NCBI GenBank assembly: GCA_020692205.1
Contig: JAIMKV010000010.1
Coordinates: 1 to 64,000 of the forward strand
Source: Myxosarcina sp. GA_180221_E-2-1-MAG-40_15
GTDB lineage: Bacteria; Cyanobacteriota; Cyanobacteriia; Cyanobacteriales; Xenococcaceae
Reading direction: 5' to 3'
DNA: 64,000 bases
Below, piece by piece: positions 17,657-27,180 of the stretch. The notes beneath the pieces are model-generated. The model worked only from the letters and a program-made list of their open reading frames with translations, was not told the origin of the DNA and searched no databases. The translations under genes and the position numbers were made by a program. How positions within the stretch are numbered: the first letter of the stretch is position 1; each line of letters begins with the position of its first letter.

Positions 17657-18727
17657 TTATTGTTGACCGATTTTGACCATCATTTTGTCGAACTCTGCAC
17701 CACTATCAAAAAATTGCGCTTGAATTTCATCCCAGCCGCCTAAATCTTCGACGGTAAATAGGTTTTCAATGGTGGGATATTGTTCGGCAAATTCTTGAGC
17801 AACAGTGGTATCGACAGGACGAAAACCAACTTGAGCAAATTCTCTTTGTGCTTCTGGAGTAAACAGAAATTCGGCAAAAGCTTCGGCAACTTCTCTCGTA
17901 CCGCGCTGATCAACATTGGCATCGACTACTGCTATTGGATTATCAATCGAGATGTTGTAATCGGTAGGAATAATATAAGGAATATCTTGCCCTTGTTGTT
18001 TGGCTAGTAAAACTTCGTTTTCGTAATTAATTAAAACATCACCCTGCCCCTGTTGATAAAAAATATCACTCGATTCGCGAGCATCTTTGGGTAAGATCGG
18101 AACGTTGGCAAATACTCGTTCGGTAAAGGCTTGTGCCTCTTGCTCGGTTCTTCCCGCCTGGGTCATAGCACCCCAGAGAGCTAGATAATTCCATCTCGCC
18201 CCACCTGAAGTTTTAGGATTGGCGGTAATTACTTCGACATCTTCATTAGCCAAATCTGACCATGTAGATACATTAACGCTATCATCCCGTTTGACTAGAG
18301 CTGCTACGGATTTATGGACGATCGACCCATTGGACAATTCTTGTTCCCAATTTGGTTCAATTAATCCTGCTGCTTCAATTTGCTTGGTATCTAAAGCCAA
18401 TGCCAACGCGACGACATCTGCTTCTAGACCATCAATGACAGCACGAGTTTGAGAACCAGAACCACCATAACTTTGCTCAATGATTACATCTTGTCCAGTT
18501 TGGGCTTTCCACTGTTCGGTAAACTGAGGAATAATTTTTTCATAGGCACTTTGAGTAACGGCATAAGAAACTAGAGTCAGCTGGACTTCTTCTGGTTGTT
18601 GGGCTTGGGCTTGACTAGTATCACTAGCTTCATTTTGAGGTGTAGCACAACTAGCGATCGCACCACTAGCAATCAGCCCTGCTAACATCCAACCAATAAA
18701 CTGCTTACTTCTAATCATGATTTGCAT
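17657..18727 (-). CDS. sbpA: Sulfate-binding lipoprotein of ABC importer
   Basis: 356 residues. The N-terminus has a lipoprotein signal ending IASC (Cys27), so the protein is anchored on the outer face of the plasma membrane. SYGGSGSQTRAVIDGLEADV, NPKTSGGARWNYLALWG and LINYENEVLLAKQQGQDIPY are conserved in sulfate-binding proteins and contact the anion through backbone and Ser/Gly residues. It hands sulfate to CysTW. First gene of the operon; a second ATG three codons downstream (18718) is also possible as start. Expression is likely induced under sulfur limitation, as in other cyanobacteria. Confidence 0.94.
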   Translation of the reverse strand: MQIMIRSKQFIGWMLAGLIASGAIASCATPQNEASDTSQAQAQQPEEVQLTLVSYAVTQSAYEKIIPQFTEQWKAQTGQDVIIEQSYGGSGSQTRAVIDGLEADVVALALALDTKQIEAAGLIEPNWEQELSNGSIVHKSVAALVKRDDSVNVSTWSDLANEDVEVITANPKTSGGARWNYLALWGAMTQAGRTEQEAQAFTERVFANVPILPKDARESSDIFYQQGQGDVLINYENEVLLAKQQGQDIPYIIPTDYNISIDNPIAVVDANVDQRGTREVAEAFAEFLFTPEAQREFAQVGFRPVDTTVAQEFAEQYPTIENLFTVEDLGGWDEIQAQFFDSGAEFDKMMVKIGQQ

Positions 18728-18907
18728 TTATTTTATTTGAAATTCAATCTTACACAAGTTTAAAATGTTTTACAATGCATTTGCGAAACAAATTTGATTT
18801 GAAGTGAATTAAATTAAAAAAAGCGATCGCCATTGATTCGGGTTGAGTCAAACGGCGTTCACCGCCTGACAAGATAAAATATTAGACAAGCAGCAAACCA
18901 GAAACTG

Positions 18908-18974
18908 ATGCCAGGGGAAACAAATCTCAAGACTTTGTTGCAATCTATGCAACCAGTCCTTTGCTTAACTAAGG
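18908..18974 (+). pseudogene. 5' remnant of a possible ACT-domain gene next to the IS1-family element
   Basis: From the ATG at 18908 the frame reads MPGETNLKTLLQSMQPVL, which resembles the start of a cyanobacterial ACT-domain protein. Similarity is lost at about 18961, and the frame then runs into the left end of the IS element and stops at 18997. No continuation is visible on the far side of the element, so the rest of the gene has been lost. Confidence 0.4.
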
Positions 18975-19720
18975 GGCGTTGCATCCCTGCGGGATGATTT
19001 AAAGAGGAAGAGCATCAAAATGAAGATAGTGGAGCAAAAGTTTAATTGAAAGTCGAAGCATATCCTCACACTTGGAATAACATAAAGTTTTCCTCTTTAG
19101 ACGGGCAAGATAGTGTCTGAGTCTAGTGTTTTCTCCCTCAACCCTAGTCATATACGTTTTGAGAACGAGATGATCGCAATCACTAATAAAACAAGGATCA
19201 ACTTTCCATCCGTCGGTAACATAGAAAAATGACTGCCAGCCTTTAATTATCTTCCATAGGGGTTCAAAAGTTTGGCTTGAGCGATCGCCTAATACCCAGG
19301 ATAAAATTCCTGGTGAAAAATGATTTACGACTGTCCACAGCCATTTTTTATTTTTTTTTACCTACAAAGGTTTGTAATTCATCGATTTCAGTGATTTCAG
19401 GTATTTCCTCAACAGATGGTGCATTAGGTAGTTTATCAGCAGTAGCTTTGACCCATCGAATTATCGTATTGTGGTTGACTCCAGATACTCTTTCAATGGC
19501 ACGAAAACCCAATCCGTTGACGTACATCTTCAAACAGTTTTCTTTGACTTTAATTGAGTATCCTCGCGCTGTATATTGATCGATAAACTGGCGATCGCAT
19601 TTCTTGCAATGATAGTTCTGCTTTTCTCGGCGATGACCATTTTTACGGACTTTATCTGACTGACAATTAGGACATTTCATTCTTCATTGTTATCAGATCA
19701 TCCCTACGGGATGCAACGCC
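18975..19720 (-). mobile_element. IS1-family insertion sequence, about 746 bp
   Basis: Bounded by 24-bp inverted repeats (18975-18998 and 19697-19720) that start GGCGTTGCATCCC and end GGGATGAT, identical except for the three central bases (TGC versus GTA). Each end is itself palindromic (GCATCCC...GGGATG). Length and terminal repeats fit IS1, and the two transposase frames lie on the minus strand. No 8-9 bp target duplication is visible: the left flank ends AACTAAGG and the right flank begins AAATATAG. That suggests rearrangement after insertion. Confidence 0.88.
18999..19680 (-). CDS. IS1-family transposase, two frames
   Basis: The first frame (19348-19680, 110 residues) starts MKCPNCQSDKVRKNGHRR with a C-x2-C...C-x2-C zinc ribbon and a helix-turn-helix (GLGFRAIERVSGVNHNTIIR), as in InsA. 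It ends in GKKK on a run of nine A. The second frame (down to the stop at 18999-19001) continues WLWTVVNHFSPGILSW, VTDGWKVDPCFI, and RVEGENTRLRHYLARLKRKT, the catalytic InsB part with DDE residues. Joining them needs a net loss of one base in the A run (a +1 shift), unlike the classical -1 shift of IS1. Transcript slippage would do this; alternatively the copy is dead. Confidence 0.8.
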
Positions 19721-19760
19721 AAATATAGTAATAATCGTAATGCCATTGTAATTTTTGCTG

Positions 19761-19811
19761 TGGTTTTACTCCCTTCAAGGTAATTTTTTTACCTTGAAGG
19801 GAGTAAAACCA
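19761..19811. repeat. 23-bp perfect inverted repeat at the broken end of the IS630-type remnant
   Basis: Arms 19761-19783 and 19789-19811 are perfect reverse complements around a 5-T loop. The right arm is the transposase coding sequence for IGFTPFKV; the left arm is an inverted copy of it. It would form a very stable hairpin. Confidence 0.85.
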
Positions 19812-20165
19812 ATTCTAGTTTCGTCCTGACACCAATAGGCTATTTCTCGATTATCAAGCCGTTTTTCTCTAATCTCTTGAACTATTCCTTCAATTCTCCG
19901 AGGTAAAAATTGCTGAAATGCTTTTCCCACAACTACTGCTTGTTTTTCGTGAGTGGGACGTGGTACTTTTAACTTACTTTGTAACTCGTATCTGGCAATT
20001 TTGTAGATTGTCGAATAACTTACTTCTAAATCTTGACAAGTTAGAAGCCATAATTGTATTTCTTGATAACTAATAAATCATTGAGTGTCAGATAACTCTT
20101 GTTGAAGTTTGGCTACAGTTTCAACACCCATTTTCTTAGGTCTACCAGTTTTTGGTGGTTCTTCT
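19790..20165 (-). pseudogene. Truncated IS630-type transposase remnant
   Basis: Minus-strand reading gives GRPKKMGVETVAKLQQELSD, a TGA stop, then SYQEIQLWLLTCQDLEVSYS, TIYKIARYELQSKLKVPRPT and finally REIAYWCQDETRIGFTPFKV. These are the N-terminal helix-turn-helix, the linker and the first DDE motif (DETRIG) of an IS630-family transposase. It has at least one internal stop and breaks off at the inverted duplication, so the C-terminal catalytic half is missing. It is not functional. Confidence 0.7.
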
Positions 20166-20396
20166 CTTCAATTGATACGCCTGGGTTATGATCCCAGCGA
20201 TGCCTTCGGCGTACGCAGAGCGTAATCGCCGTAGGACAAGTTGCCAAATTATTTGGTCAATCATTAGATGTTGGCATAGGTCTGGCAGATTCAGTTAAAT
20301 CAAATTTAAAAAATTGCCTGGCAATTAGACTGTTAAGCAAAATAAAATACTTATGTTTTGTGACTGAAAATCATTGATTTAATTTTGGTAATCAAG
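20166..20396. other. Gene-poor stretch with a palindromic repeat and an unidentified coding tail
   Basis: 20197-20222 (GCGATGCCTTCGGCGTACGC then AGAGCG) is a small dispersed palindromic repeat. From about 20221 a plus-strand frame reads VIAVGQVAKLFGQSLDVGIG and on to a stop just before 20380. It has no start codon of its own and looks like the end of a broken gene that I cannot identify. Confidence 0.35.
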
Positions 20397-21341
20397 CTAA
20401 ACTAATTTTGCGTTTTGACGATACCATTCGATAGTATTTTTTAAGCCTTGCTTAAAATCGGTTTCAGCGACAAAGCCAAACTTCTCTTTTGCTCTTTGGG
20501 TATCTAAACAACGGCGGGGTTGACCATTGGGTTGATCGGTTTGCCAAACAATCTCTCCCTGAAAATCCATTAGCTCACAAATAGTTTCAACTAGATCTTT
20601 GATCTTTACTTCGTGATTAGTGCCTAAATTTACTGGCGCTGGTTCGTTATATTTCTGAGTTGCCATAACAATACCCCGCGCTGCATCAGTAGAATATAAA
20701 AATTCGCGAGTCGGACTACCATCACCCCATGCTGGTAATTGTCTATCTCCTCGCTGTTGTGCTTCATACACTTTACGAATCAAAGCGGGAATTACATGAG
20801 AACTACGAGGGTCAAAATTATCCTCTGGACCATAAAGGTTAACTGGCAAAAGATAAATCCCGTCAAAGTCATACTGTTGGCGATAGGCTTCTAACTGCAC
20901 TAATAGAGCTTTTTTGGCAATACCGTAGGGTGCATTAGTTTCTTCAGGATAACCATTCCATAAGTCGTCTTCCTTAAATGGTACTGGGGTGAACTTAGGA
21001 TAAGCACAAATAGTACCGACGCAAACAAACTTAGTTACACCTTCTTGGTAAGCAGCATGAATCAGCTGAGTACCCATCATCAGGTTGTCATAAAACAATT
21101 CCGCTGGCTTCTCTCGATTTAAACCAATCCCCCCGACGTGGGCAGCCAAATGAACCACAATATCTTGGTTTTTCACCGCCTGTTGGCAATTTTGCCACTG
21201 GCAAAGATCTAGTTGGCGCGATCGCGGCGTACTAATTCTGTCTCTGTTGGCTCCAGCTAACAATAACTGATCGACTACCTGCTTGCCCAGAAACCCAGCA
21301 CCACCAGTAACCAGGATATTTTTGTCTTGTAAACTTAACAT
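20397..21341 (-). CDS. fcl: GDP-L-fucose synthase
   Basis: 314 residues, short-chain dehydrogenase fold. NAD(P) site [11 protein letters not shown] at 12-22, then [43 protein letters not shown] (catalytic Tyr and Lys) and [20 protein letters not shown], all typical of the GDP-4-keto-6-deoxymannose epimerase/reductase. It makes GDP-L-fucose, a precursor for surface polysaccharide. It follows gmd by 71 nt on the same strand, so the two steps are likely cotranscribed. Confidence 0.94.
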   Translation of the reverse strand: MLSLQDKNILVTGGAGFLGKQVVDQLLLAGANRDRISTPRSRQLDLCQWQNCQQAVKNQDIVVHLAAHVGGIGLNREKPAELFYDNLMMGTQLIHAAYQEGVTKFVCVGTICAYPKFTPVPFKEDDLWNGYPEETNAPYGIAKKALLVQLEAYRQQYDFDGIYLLPVNLYGPEDNFDPRSSHVIPALIRKVYEAQQRGDRQLPAWGDGSPTREFLYSTDAARGIVMATQKYNEPAPVNLGTNHEVKIKDLVETICELMDFQGEIVWQTDQPNGQPRRCLDTQRAKEKFGFVAETDFKQGLKNTIEWYRQNAKLV

Positions 21342-21412
21342 TGCTAATTAAGATTGGATTTGTAAATATTTTAGGTGTCAAGTCGCCAAATAGCTCAAAT
21401 TACTTTGAATGT

Positions 21413-22483
21413 CTAATCAACGATTGTGGCGAAATTACGGCGGTTTAGAGTATTATCTTCACGCTGGCTACCGTCAGGAGTAGGGAGGTTAAGATTAATT
21501 AAATCAGCATTAACCATCAGCTTGACTAGCTCCTCAAAAGTTACAGAAGGCGACCAACCCAATTTTTGCTTGGCTTTAGTCGGATCTCCAATTAATAAAT
21601 CTACCTCAGCAGGACGTAAGTAACGGGGATCGAAAGCAACATAATCATGCCAATCTAAGTTAACGTGGCTAAAAGCAATATCAAGAAATTCTTTAATTTC
21701 GTAAGTTTCCCCTGTGGCGACTACATAATCATCGGGCTGCTCTTGTTGCAGCATCATCCACATAGCTTTAACGTAATCTTTAGCGTAGCCCCAGTCTCTT
21801 TTAGAGTCTAGGTTGCCCAAATATAGTTTCTTTTGTGTACCTTCGACAATGCGAGCAACGGCTCTAGTAATTTTACGAGTCACAAAAGTTTCGCCTCGGC
21901 GAGGAGATTCATGATTAAACAAAATGCCGTTACAGGCGAACAGATCGTAAGATTCGCGATAGTTAATTGTCTGCCAGTGAGCATAAACTTTGGCGCAAGA
22001 ATAAGGACTACGAGGATAGAAAGGGGTAGTTTCTTTCTGAGGAACTTCGATGACTTTACCAAACATTTCTGAAGATCCAGCTTGATAAAATCTAACTTCA
22101 ATTCCTGTCCGTTGCTGATAGTCTCTAACCGCTTCTAGTATGCGTAAAGCACCCATAGCCACCGAGTCTACGGTATATTCAGGTGAATCAAAACTAACTC
22201 GAACATGAGACTGTGCGCCCAGGTTGTATATTTCTACAGGTTTGACCTCTTCGAGAATACGTCTTAGGGTAGTGCCGTCTGTCAAATCGCCGTAGTGCAA
22301 GAACAGCTTAGCATCTGGGCTATGAGGATCTATGTATATATGATCGATGCGATCAGTGTTGAAGGTAGAAGTCCGACGAATAATTCCGTGAACTTCATAA
22401 CCTTGATCTAATAAAAACTCGCTCAAATATGAACCGTCTTGACCTGTAATGCCAGTGATCAAAGCTACTTTGCGTCCACTCAT
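21413..22483 (-). CDS. gmd: GDP-mannose 4,6-dehydratase
   Basis: 356 residues, extended SDR. NADP site [20 protein letters not shown] at 12-31, then [50 protein letters not shown], and [14 protein letters not shown] with the catalytic Tyr/Lys. [16 protein letters not shown] near 190 is a strict Gmd mark. It turns GDP-mannose into GDP-4-keto-6-deoxymannose, the substrate of the next gene. A 495-nt leader separates it from the upstream sugar transferase, so it likely has its own promoter. Confidence 0.96.
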   Translation of the reverse strand: MSGRKVALITGITGQDGSYLSEFLLDQGYEVHGIIRRTSTFNTDRIDHIYIDPHSPDAKLFLHYGDLTDGTTLRRILEEVKPVEIYNLGAQSHVRVSFDSPEYTVDSVAMGALRILEAVRDYQQRTGIEVRFYQAGSSEMFGKVIEVPQKETTPFYPRSPYSCAKVYAHWQTINYRESYDLFACNGILFNHESPRRGETFVTRKITRAVARIVEGTQKKLYLGNLDSKRDWGYAKDYVKAMWMMLQQEQPDDYVVATGETYEIKEFLDIAFSHVNLDWHDYVAFDPRYLRPAEVDLLIGDPTKAKQKLGWSPSVTFEELVKLMVNADLINLNLPTPDGSQREDNTLNRRNFATIVD

Positions 22484-22978
22484 TTGTCTAATTTACCTAC
22501 TTGCTATTTTGTAAATATTGTGTTGTTTTTCCCACTATAGTATACAGATAGTAAAATCTATTCCGAAATAGTACTGAAAACCCAAACAACCAAATGTTTT
22601 TCGTGAAATTGCACCAATTTATTAACAGGGCAAGGTTAAGTATGTAGATTATTTAAGAACATTAAGTTAAATATTATTTAAGCAATCGAGCCAAATAATT
22701 ACTGCTAATAATTATTCAATTTTCCTGGTAAATTTCACCTCCAAAATATAATATTATTGATTGGATATAGTGTAAGTGACTATTGATTTGCTATTTTATT
22801 AGCAACATTGACTGAGGCAGAGGAACCCTGGCCGTTTTCTCTAAAGAATTTTTGGCAGGCTTAAAATAAAATTAAAAACCTAATTAACTTGTAACTAGGC
22901 ATTTATTCTAGATGATTAAGAATGTCGATCTCAGCAACACTGAGGTAGCCTGAAAGTTCAATGTGTAATCTAGAGAAA
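22484..22978. other. Long AT-rich leader upstream of gmd
   Basis: 495 bases without a convincing ORF or RNA gene. It must hold the gmd promoter and the end of the sugar transferase transcript. I see only a short CTCAG/CTGAG hairpin near 22930-22945 and no obvious operator. Confidence 0.4.
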
Positions 22979-23707
22979 TTAGTAAGCACCATTATTACGG
23001 GGAAAAAGCATTACCCCAATTGTTTTATAAACAATCCATAAATCTAATAACCAGTTGTGACTGGTAGCATAGTAAACATCAATTTGCACTCTTTTAGGGT
23101 ATGGAATATCGTTTCTACCCGACACCTGCCATAAACCTGTAATACCTGGTTTAATCTTGAGAACAGTATTTATTTTGCGACCATATTTTGGTAACTCTTC
23201 AGGTACAAGAGGTCTGGGTCCGACTACACTCATTTCTCCTTTCAGCACGTTCCAAAATTGAGGCAACTCGTCGAGGCTAGTCAAACGCAAAAATCGACCA
23301 ATTTTAGTAATTCTGGGGTCTTGCTTCAATTTAAAACTAGCTTGAAACTCTTGTCGCATCTGATCTGAGTCTTGTACGATTGCTTGGAGAACATCATCCG
23401 CGTTATCAACCATCGTTCTAAACTTGATACAGTTAAAAGGACGATAATTTTTGCCAATTCTTTGTTGAACATAAAAAATTGGACCTTGAGAATTTAAGGC
23501 AACCAAGATCATTAAAATTAAATATACGGGTGAAAATACAGTCAAAACAAATAAAGCAAAAACTAGATCAAATATACGTTTAACAAAATTTCCGTTCAAA
23601 ACAGAGAAAGATAATTTCAACCGATTAAGATTGAATATAAATCGAAAACTTTTTCTAACTAATCCCTGTACAACTTTGACGGAAATAAGCTGGCTATTAG
23701 CAGTCAT
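22979..23707 (-). CDS. Polyprenyl-phosphate sugar-1-phosphate transferase
   Basis: 242 residues. One strong membrane helix (LVFALFVLTVFSPVYLILMI) precedes the conserved bacterial sugar transferase domain: GPIFYVQQRIGKNYRPFNCI, KFRTM, RLTSLDELPQFWNVLKGEMS, VGPRPLVPEELPKY, and KPGITGLWQVSGRNDIPY. It loads the first sugar phosphate on undecaprenyl phosphate and so starts assembly of a polysaccharide repeat unit. It is on the same strand as the other glycan genes, 102 nt after the GT4 gene. Confidence 0.93.
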   Translation of the reverse strand: MTANSQLISVKVVQGLVRKSFRFIFNLNRLKLSFSVLNGNFVKRIFDLVFALFVLTVFSPVYLILMILVALNSQGPIFYVQQRIGKNYRPFNCIKFRTMVDNADDVLQAIVQDSDQMRQEFQASFKLKQDPRITKIGRFLRLTSLDELPQFWNVLKGEMSVVGPRPLVPEELPKYGRKINTVLKIKPGITGLWQVSGRNDIPYPKRVQIDVYYATSHNWLLDLWIVYKTIGVMLFPRNNGAY

Positions 23708-23809
23708 CTTACTCCTTCACATATCACACCACACTGTTCAATCATAAATCTATAAAGCTCTGATCGGCTGATAATTTCCAAATCAGGAAAAAATATAGAC
23801 CTTTAATTG

Positions 23810-24943
23810 TCATTTCCATTTTTGGTAACAATCCTCAACATATTTTAAATATGATTGCTTAAAAATTGTCGGACTAAATTTATTCGCTTGCAAACGACAA
23901 TTTTCTGGGTCGATTTTAGGTTGAAATTGTTCAAAATCTTCCACCGCTTTGATTAAAGCTTCTGGTTGCTGAACATCAAAAAACAAACCCGTACCGTCTT
24001 TGGGATAGACGCGAATATCTTTGACTGTTTCTAAAGCACCTCCTTTGCCGTAGGCGATTACTGGAGTACCGCAGGCTTGGGCTTCGACTAAAGCAATACC
24101 GAAATCTTCACAAGCTGCGTATACAAAGGCTTTCGCTTTGGTTATATATTGTTTTACTATATTATGCGGTTGCCAACCTAAAACCTGGACATGAGACTCG
24201 GCTAATTGACGTATTTCTTTTAATTGTGAGCCTGCTCCAATAATTACCAAGGGTTTTTTTAGTTGATTAAATGCTTTAACGATTAAGCATATTTGTTTAT
24301 AACTTACTAATCGAGAAATTGTCAGATAGAAATCTTCTTTCTCAGGCTGAAAGTCAAATTGTTGCAGATTGACTGGAGGATAGATTACTTTGGCTGGGCG
24401 ACGATAGCAACGCCAAATACGCCTAGCTGTATGTTGAGAATTAGCAATAAAATAGTCAACTCGGTTGGCAGAAATAACGTCCCATTGCCTGAGACGATGC
24501 AGGATATATCGCGCCATAATTCCCTGAATTCCTCTGCCTTGGCGATCGCTGTTTAAATAGTCAAAGGTTAAGTCCCAAGCGTATCGCATTGGCGTATGAC
24601 AATAGCAAATATGTAGTTGATGAGAATTGGTTAAAACTCCTTTGGCTACGGCATGAGAAGAGGATAAAATTATGTCGTAATGATTAAGATCTAACTGTTC
24701 GATCGCCAGAGGCAACAAAGGCAGATATTTTTGTACGCCATTACGAGCTAAGGGAAACTTTTGGAGAAACGTCGTGGTTATTTTCCTTTGATAAAGATAG
24801 CTTTCGGGGTTGACCGATTCAAAATCGATCAAGGCATAAAGATCGACATCAATATGTTGCAAGATCTCTTTAACTACTAATTCTGAACCCCCCTTTGCTT
24901 CAGGGGTTAACCATTCATGCACTAAAGCATATTTTAAATCCAC
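23810..24943 (-). CDS. Glycosyltransferase family 4
   Basis: 377 residues in the GT-B fold. The N-terminal domain starts with ALVHEWLTPEAKGGSELVV, the donor-binding domain has YLTISRLVSYKQI, VIIGAG and DFGIALVEAQACGTPVIAYG with the catalytic E-x7-E pattern. It likely adds a sugar (often mannose) to the lipid-linked glycan. The start is GTG at 24943; no in-frame ATG lies near. It sits 59 nt downstream of the GT39-like gene. Confidence 0.88.
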   Translation of the reverse strand: MDLKYALVHEWLTPEAKGGSELVVKEILQHIDVDLYALIDFESVNPESYLYQRKITTTFLQKFPLARNGVQKYLPLLPLAIEQLDLNHYDIILSSSHAVAKGVLTNSHQLHICYCHTPMRYAWDLTFDYLNSDRQGRGIQGIMARYILHRLRQWDVISANRVDYFIANSQHTARRIWRCYRRPAKVIYPPVNLQQFDFQPEKEDFYLTISRLVSYKQICLIVKAFNQLKKPLVIIGAGSQLKEIRQLAESHVQVLGWQPHNIVKQYITKAKAFVYAACEDFGIALVEAQACGTPVIAYGKGGALETVKDIRVYPKDGTGLFFDVQQPEALIKAVEDFEQFQPKIDPENCRLQANKFSPTIFKQSYLKYVEDCYQKWK

Positions 24944-25002
24944 AGCTACTTAATAGATTTGTCGTGATTTTAAACAAAGTCCATATTACACACTAAATAG
25001 CG

Positions 25003-26625
25003 TTATTTACAGAATTGCCTACTTAGAAAAGCGGTATCAGCCTGAGTAATCAACTGCCATGAGATATTATCTAGATCTTCGCCTAATTTTTGATGAGGTT
25101 TTAAATTGAGTCGGTCAATGGCATCGCGATCAACTAAAAAATAAACAGATTCATCTTGTTGCCAATATTGTTTAAGCTGCTCATCGGCAATGGGCAGAAT
25201 AACGCGATCGCTATAGAACTCCAGGGAAGGACGTAGATTACGATAGGTGGTATAAATATTTTTTTGAGGCGGAGTGTACTGTTGGAGCAGCTCAGCTACT
25301 GGTTTAACCGCAAAAGTCTCATTTAACTCCCATAGCCAGTAATTGGAGTTAAATAACCACAACAAAGCTAGATAAAAGCCAATAATAATTACCGGGATAA
25401 AATGGCGAGCGCCTAACCAGAGTAATGCTGATGCTAAAGTAAAGCAAATTGCCAGCAAAGTTAAAATTAGAGCTAAATCGGTTTCTGACGCTGTAGTTAT
25501 CAAGCCATAGTAAACACTTCCTATCCCGCAAGCGATCGCCACGAGGCTTAAAGACACTTTTTGGAAGTAAGAAGTCTGGTTTTTTGACCAAACCTTGCTC
25601 AAGCTAGCTCCAATTAGCAAAGATAACCCTGGATAAATGGGAATCACATACCAGGGTAATTTGGTCATCATCAAAGAAATAGCCAGGAAATAAATACTTG
25701 TCCAAACTAAGGTTAATTTGCCCCAGCTGAGGTAACGGTTTTGCCAGGCCAATTTAACTCCATAAGGCAGAAATATGAGCCAAGGAAGGCTGTATTTAGC
25801 AATTTCGAGCAAATAATACCAAGGTGGGCTAGTAACGCTGCTCACAGGCTGCCAGATGCGATTAAAAGTCTGTGTACCTAAGTTAGTCCCTAAAAATTCT
25901 GTTCCGTATTGTAAATACTGTAGTCCATACCAGGCGATCGCTGGAATCGCCCCTAAAATCAGACCACCCCAAAGGTATGAGCTGTGTAGTAACTTAGGAC
26001 AATCCCAAGCAACAAAAATGATGATAATTCCCCCCAGCAACACTCCCATCATGATGCCTTTGGTCAGACACACCAAACCAATAGCCAAGCCACTTCCTAG
26101 CAGCCATGGTCGATGTTTACGTCCTCGCAATAGACACCACACTGCTAAACAAAACCAACAGGCGATCGCGCCATCTAACATCGCTACTCGACCATGACGA
26201 GCTACGGGCAACAAAGTTAGATAAACTAAAGCTGAAAAAAATGCAGTTAAGCTAGTAGGAAAGATTTCTCTGCCAATGAGATAGAGCAAGGGAACAGAAA
26301 GAGCTGACAAGGTAGCAGGGACTACTCGCGTACTCCATTCATTTACGCCAAACAGCCGATAAGCGATCGCAATTAGCCAGTGAATTAGAGGCGGCTTATT
26401 CCAGTAAGGGTCATCATAGTTAATTGTCGGATAAAGCCAAATATGGCTACCAGGTGAACCACGCCAAATATTACGCGCCACCCCAGCCACAATACCTTCA
26501 TCCCAGTCTCTCAGGGGCAGATTGCCGATGCCAGAAGTATAAAGAACCACCGCAGCAACCAACAGCCCAAAAACCAATAGGCGATCGCTATTTAATAGCT
26601 TGCTAATGTTTCCCCATCTCCCCAT
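25003..26625 (-). CDS. ArnT/PMT-like integral membrane glycosyltransferase (GT39/GT83 type)
   Basis: 540 residues with about 11-12 membrane helices and a C-terminal soluble domain from about 440. The first loop carries the catalytic acidic cluster LRDWDEGIVAGVARNIW (D40, D42, E43), followed by YDDPYWNKPPLIHWLIAIAY, as in ArnT and related lipid-linked sugar transferases. It moves a sugar from polyprenyl phosphate to an acceptor on the outer face of the membrane. The start codon lies inside four tandem 8-bp repeats. It is cotranscribed with the GT4 gene and starts 52 nt after ssb. Confidence 0.85.
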   Translation of the reverse strand: MGRWGNISKLLNSDRLLVFGLLVAAVVLYTSGIGNLPLRDWDEGIVAGVARNIWRGSPGSHIWLYPTINYDDPYWNKPPLIHWLIAIAYRLFGVNEWSTRVVPATLSALSVPLLYLIGREIFPTSLTAFFSALVYLTLLPVARHGRVAMLDGAIACWFCLAVWCLLRGRKHRPWLLGSGLAIGLVCLTKGIMMGVLLGGIIIIFVAWDCPKLLHSSYLWGGLILGAIPAIAWYGLQYLQYGTEFLGTNLGTQTFNRIWQPVSSVTSPPWYYLLEIAKYSLPWLIFLPYGVKLAWQNRYLSWGKLTLVWTSIYFLAISLMMTKLPWYVIPIYPGLSLLIGASLSKVWSKNQTSYFQKVSLSLVAIACGIGSVYYGLITTASETDLALILTLLAICFTLASALLWLGARHFIPVIIIGFYLALLWLFNSNYWLWELNETFAVKPVAELLQQYTPPQKNIYTTYRNLRPSLEFYSDRVILPIADEQLKQYWQQDESVYFLVDRDAIDRLNLKPHQKLGEDLDNISWQLITQADTAFLSRQFCK

Positions 26626-26642
26626 CTCCCTATTTCCCCGTC
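26611..26642. repeat. Four tandem 8-bp repeats over the glycosyltransferase start
   Basis: Units TCCCCATC, TCCCCATC, TCCCTATT, TCCCCGTC on the plus strand. Read on the coding strand they give GGGGAGAT units, each with a ribosome-site-like GGAG followed by ATG. The annotated ATG (26625) is in the second unit. Confidence 0.7.
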
Positions 26643-26677
26643 AGTTCCAACCGATAATTTTAGTGTTTACCAGTTTA

Positions 26678-27055
26678 TTATTCAGGGTAGCCACTGACTG
26701 GATCAGAATAACCGCCAACCGCGTCTTGATCGTTATCTCTTTTTGAGCCTAACAGTTCCAAGCGATCGACTTTGATTGTCGGGCGAGAACGCTGTCCTCC
26801 AGTGTTTCTATCTGTCCAGGTTTCAATTTTTAATGAGCCTTGAATACCGATTAATTTACCTTTTTGGACGTAATTTCCCGCTACTTCAGCAGTTTTACCC
26901 CACATTTCTAAATTAAACCAGTCTGGCTGCTCGCTATTACGGCTACGACGATTTACTGCCAACGGCAATTTGCACAAAACTGAACCAGAGTCAAAGTATT
27001 TTACTTCTGGGTTAGCACCAGCACGACCAACTAAATTAACCACATTGAGTGTCAT
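26678..27055 (-). CDS. ssb: Single-stranded DNA-binding protein
   Basis: 125 residues. MTLNVVNLVGRAGANPEVKY opens the OB fold, followed by VNRRSRNSEQPDWFNLEMWG and YVQKGKLIGIQGSLKIETW. It coats single-stranded DNA in replication and repair as a tetramer. The C-terminus ends GGYSDPVSGYPE and lacks the acidic DDDIPF tip by which most bacterial SSBs recruit partners; only GSKRDNDQDAVGG is mildly acidic. The gene has its own leader of 125 nt after proS. Confidence 0.93.
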   Translation of the reverse strand: MTLNVVNLVGRAGANPEVKYFDSGSVLCKLPLAVNRRSRNSEQPDWFNLEMWGKTAEVAGNYVQKGKLIGIQGSLKIETWTDRNTGGQRSRPTIKVDRLELLGSKRDNDQDAVGGYSDPVSGYPE

Positions 27056-27180
27056 AAGCTTATCTTTATAGTACTAAAGAACTAAACAACAATTTTTTAG
27101 TTTAGCAAATTATAACCAAACAATATCTAAACTAAATGAAGACATTAGCTCCCGGCTTCACGAATCGCGCTGATCTAAAA

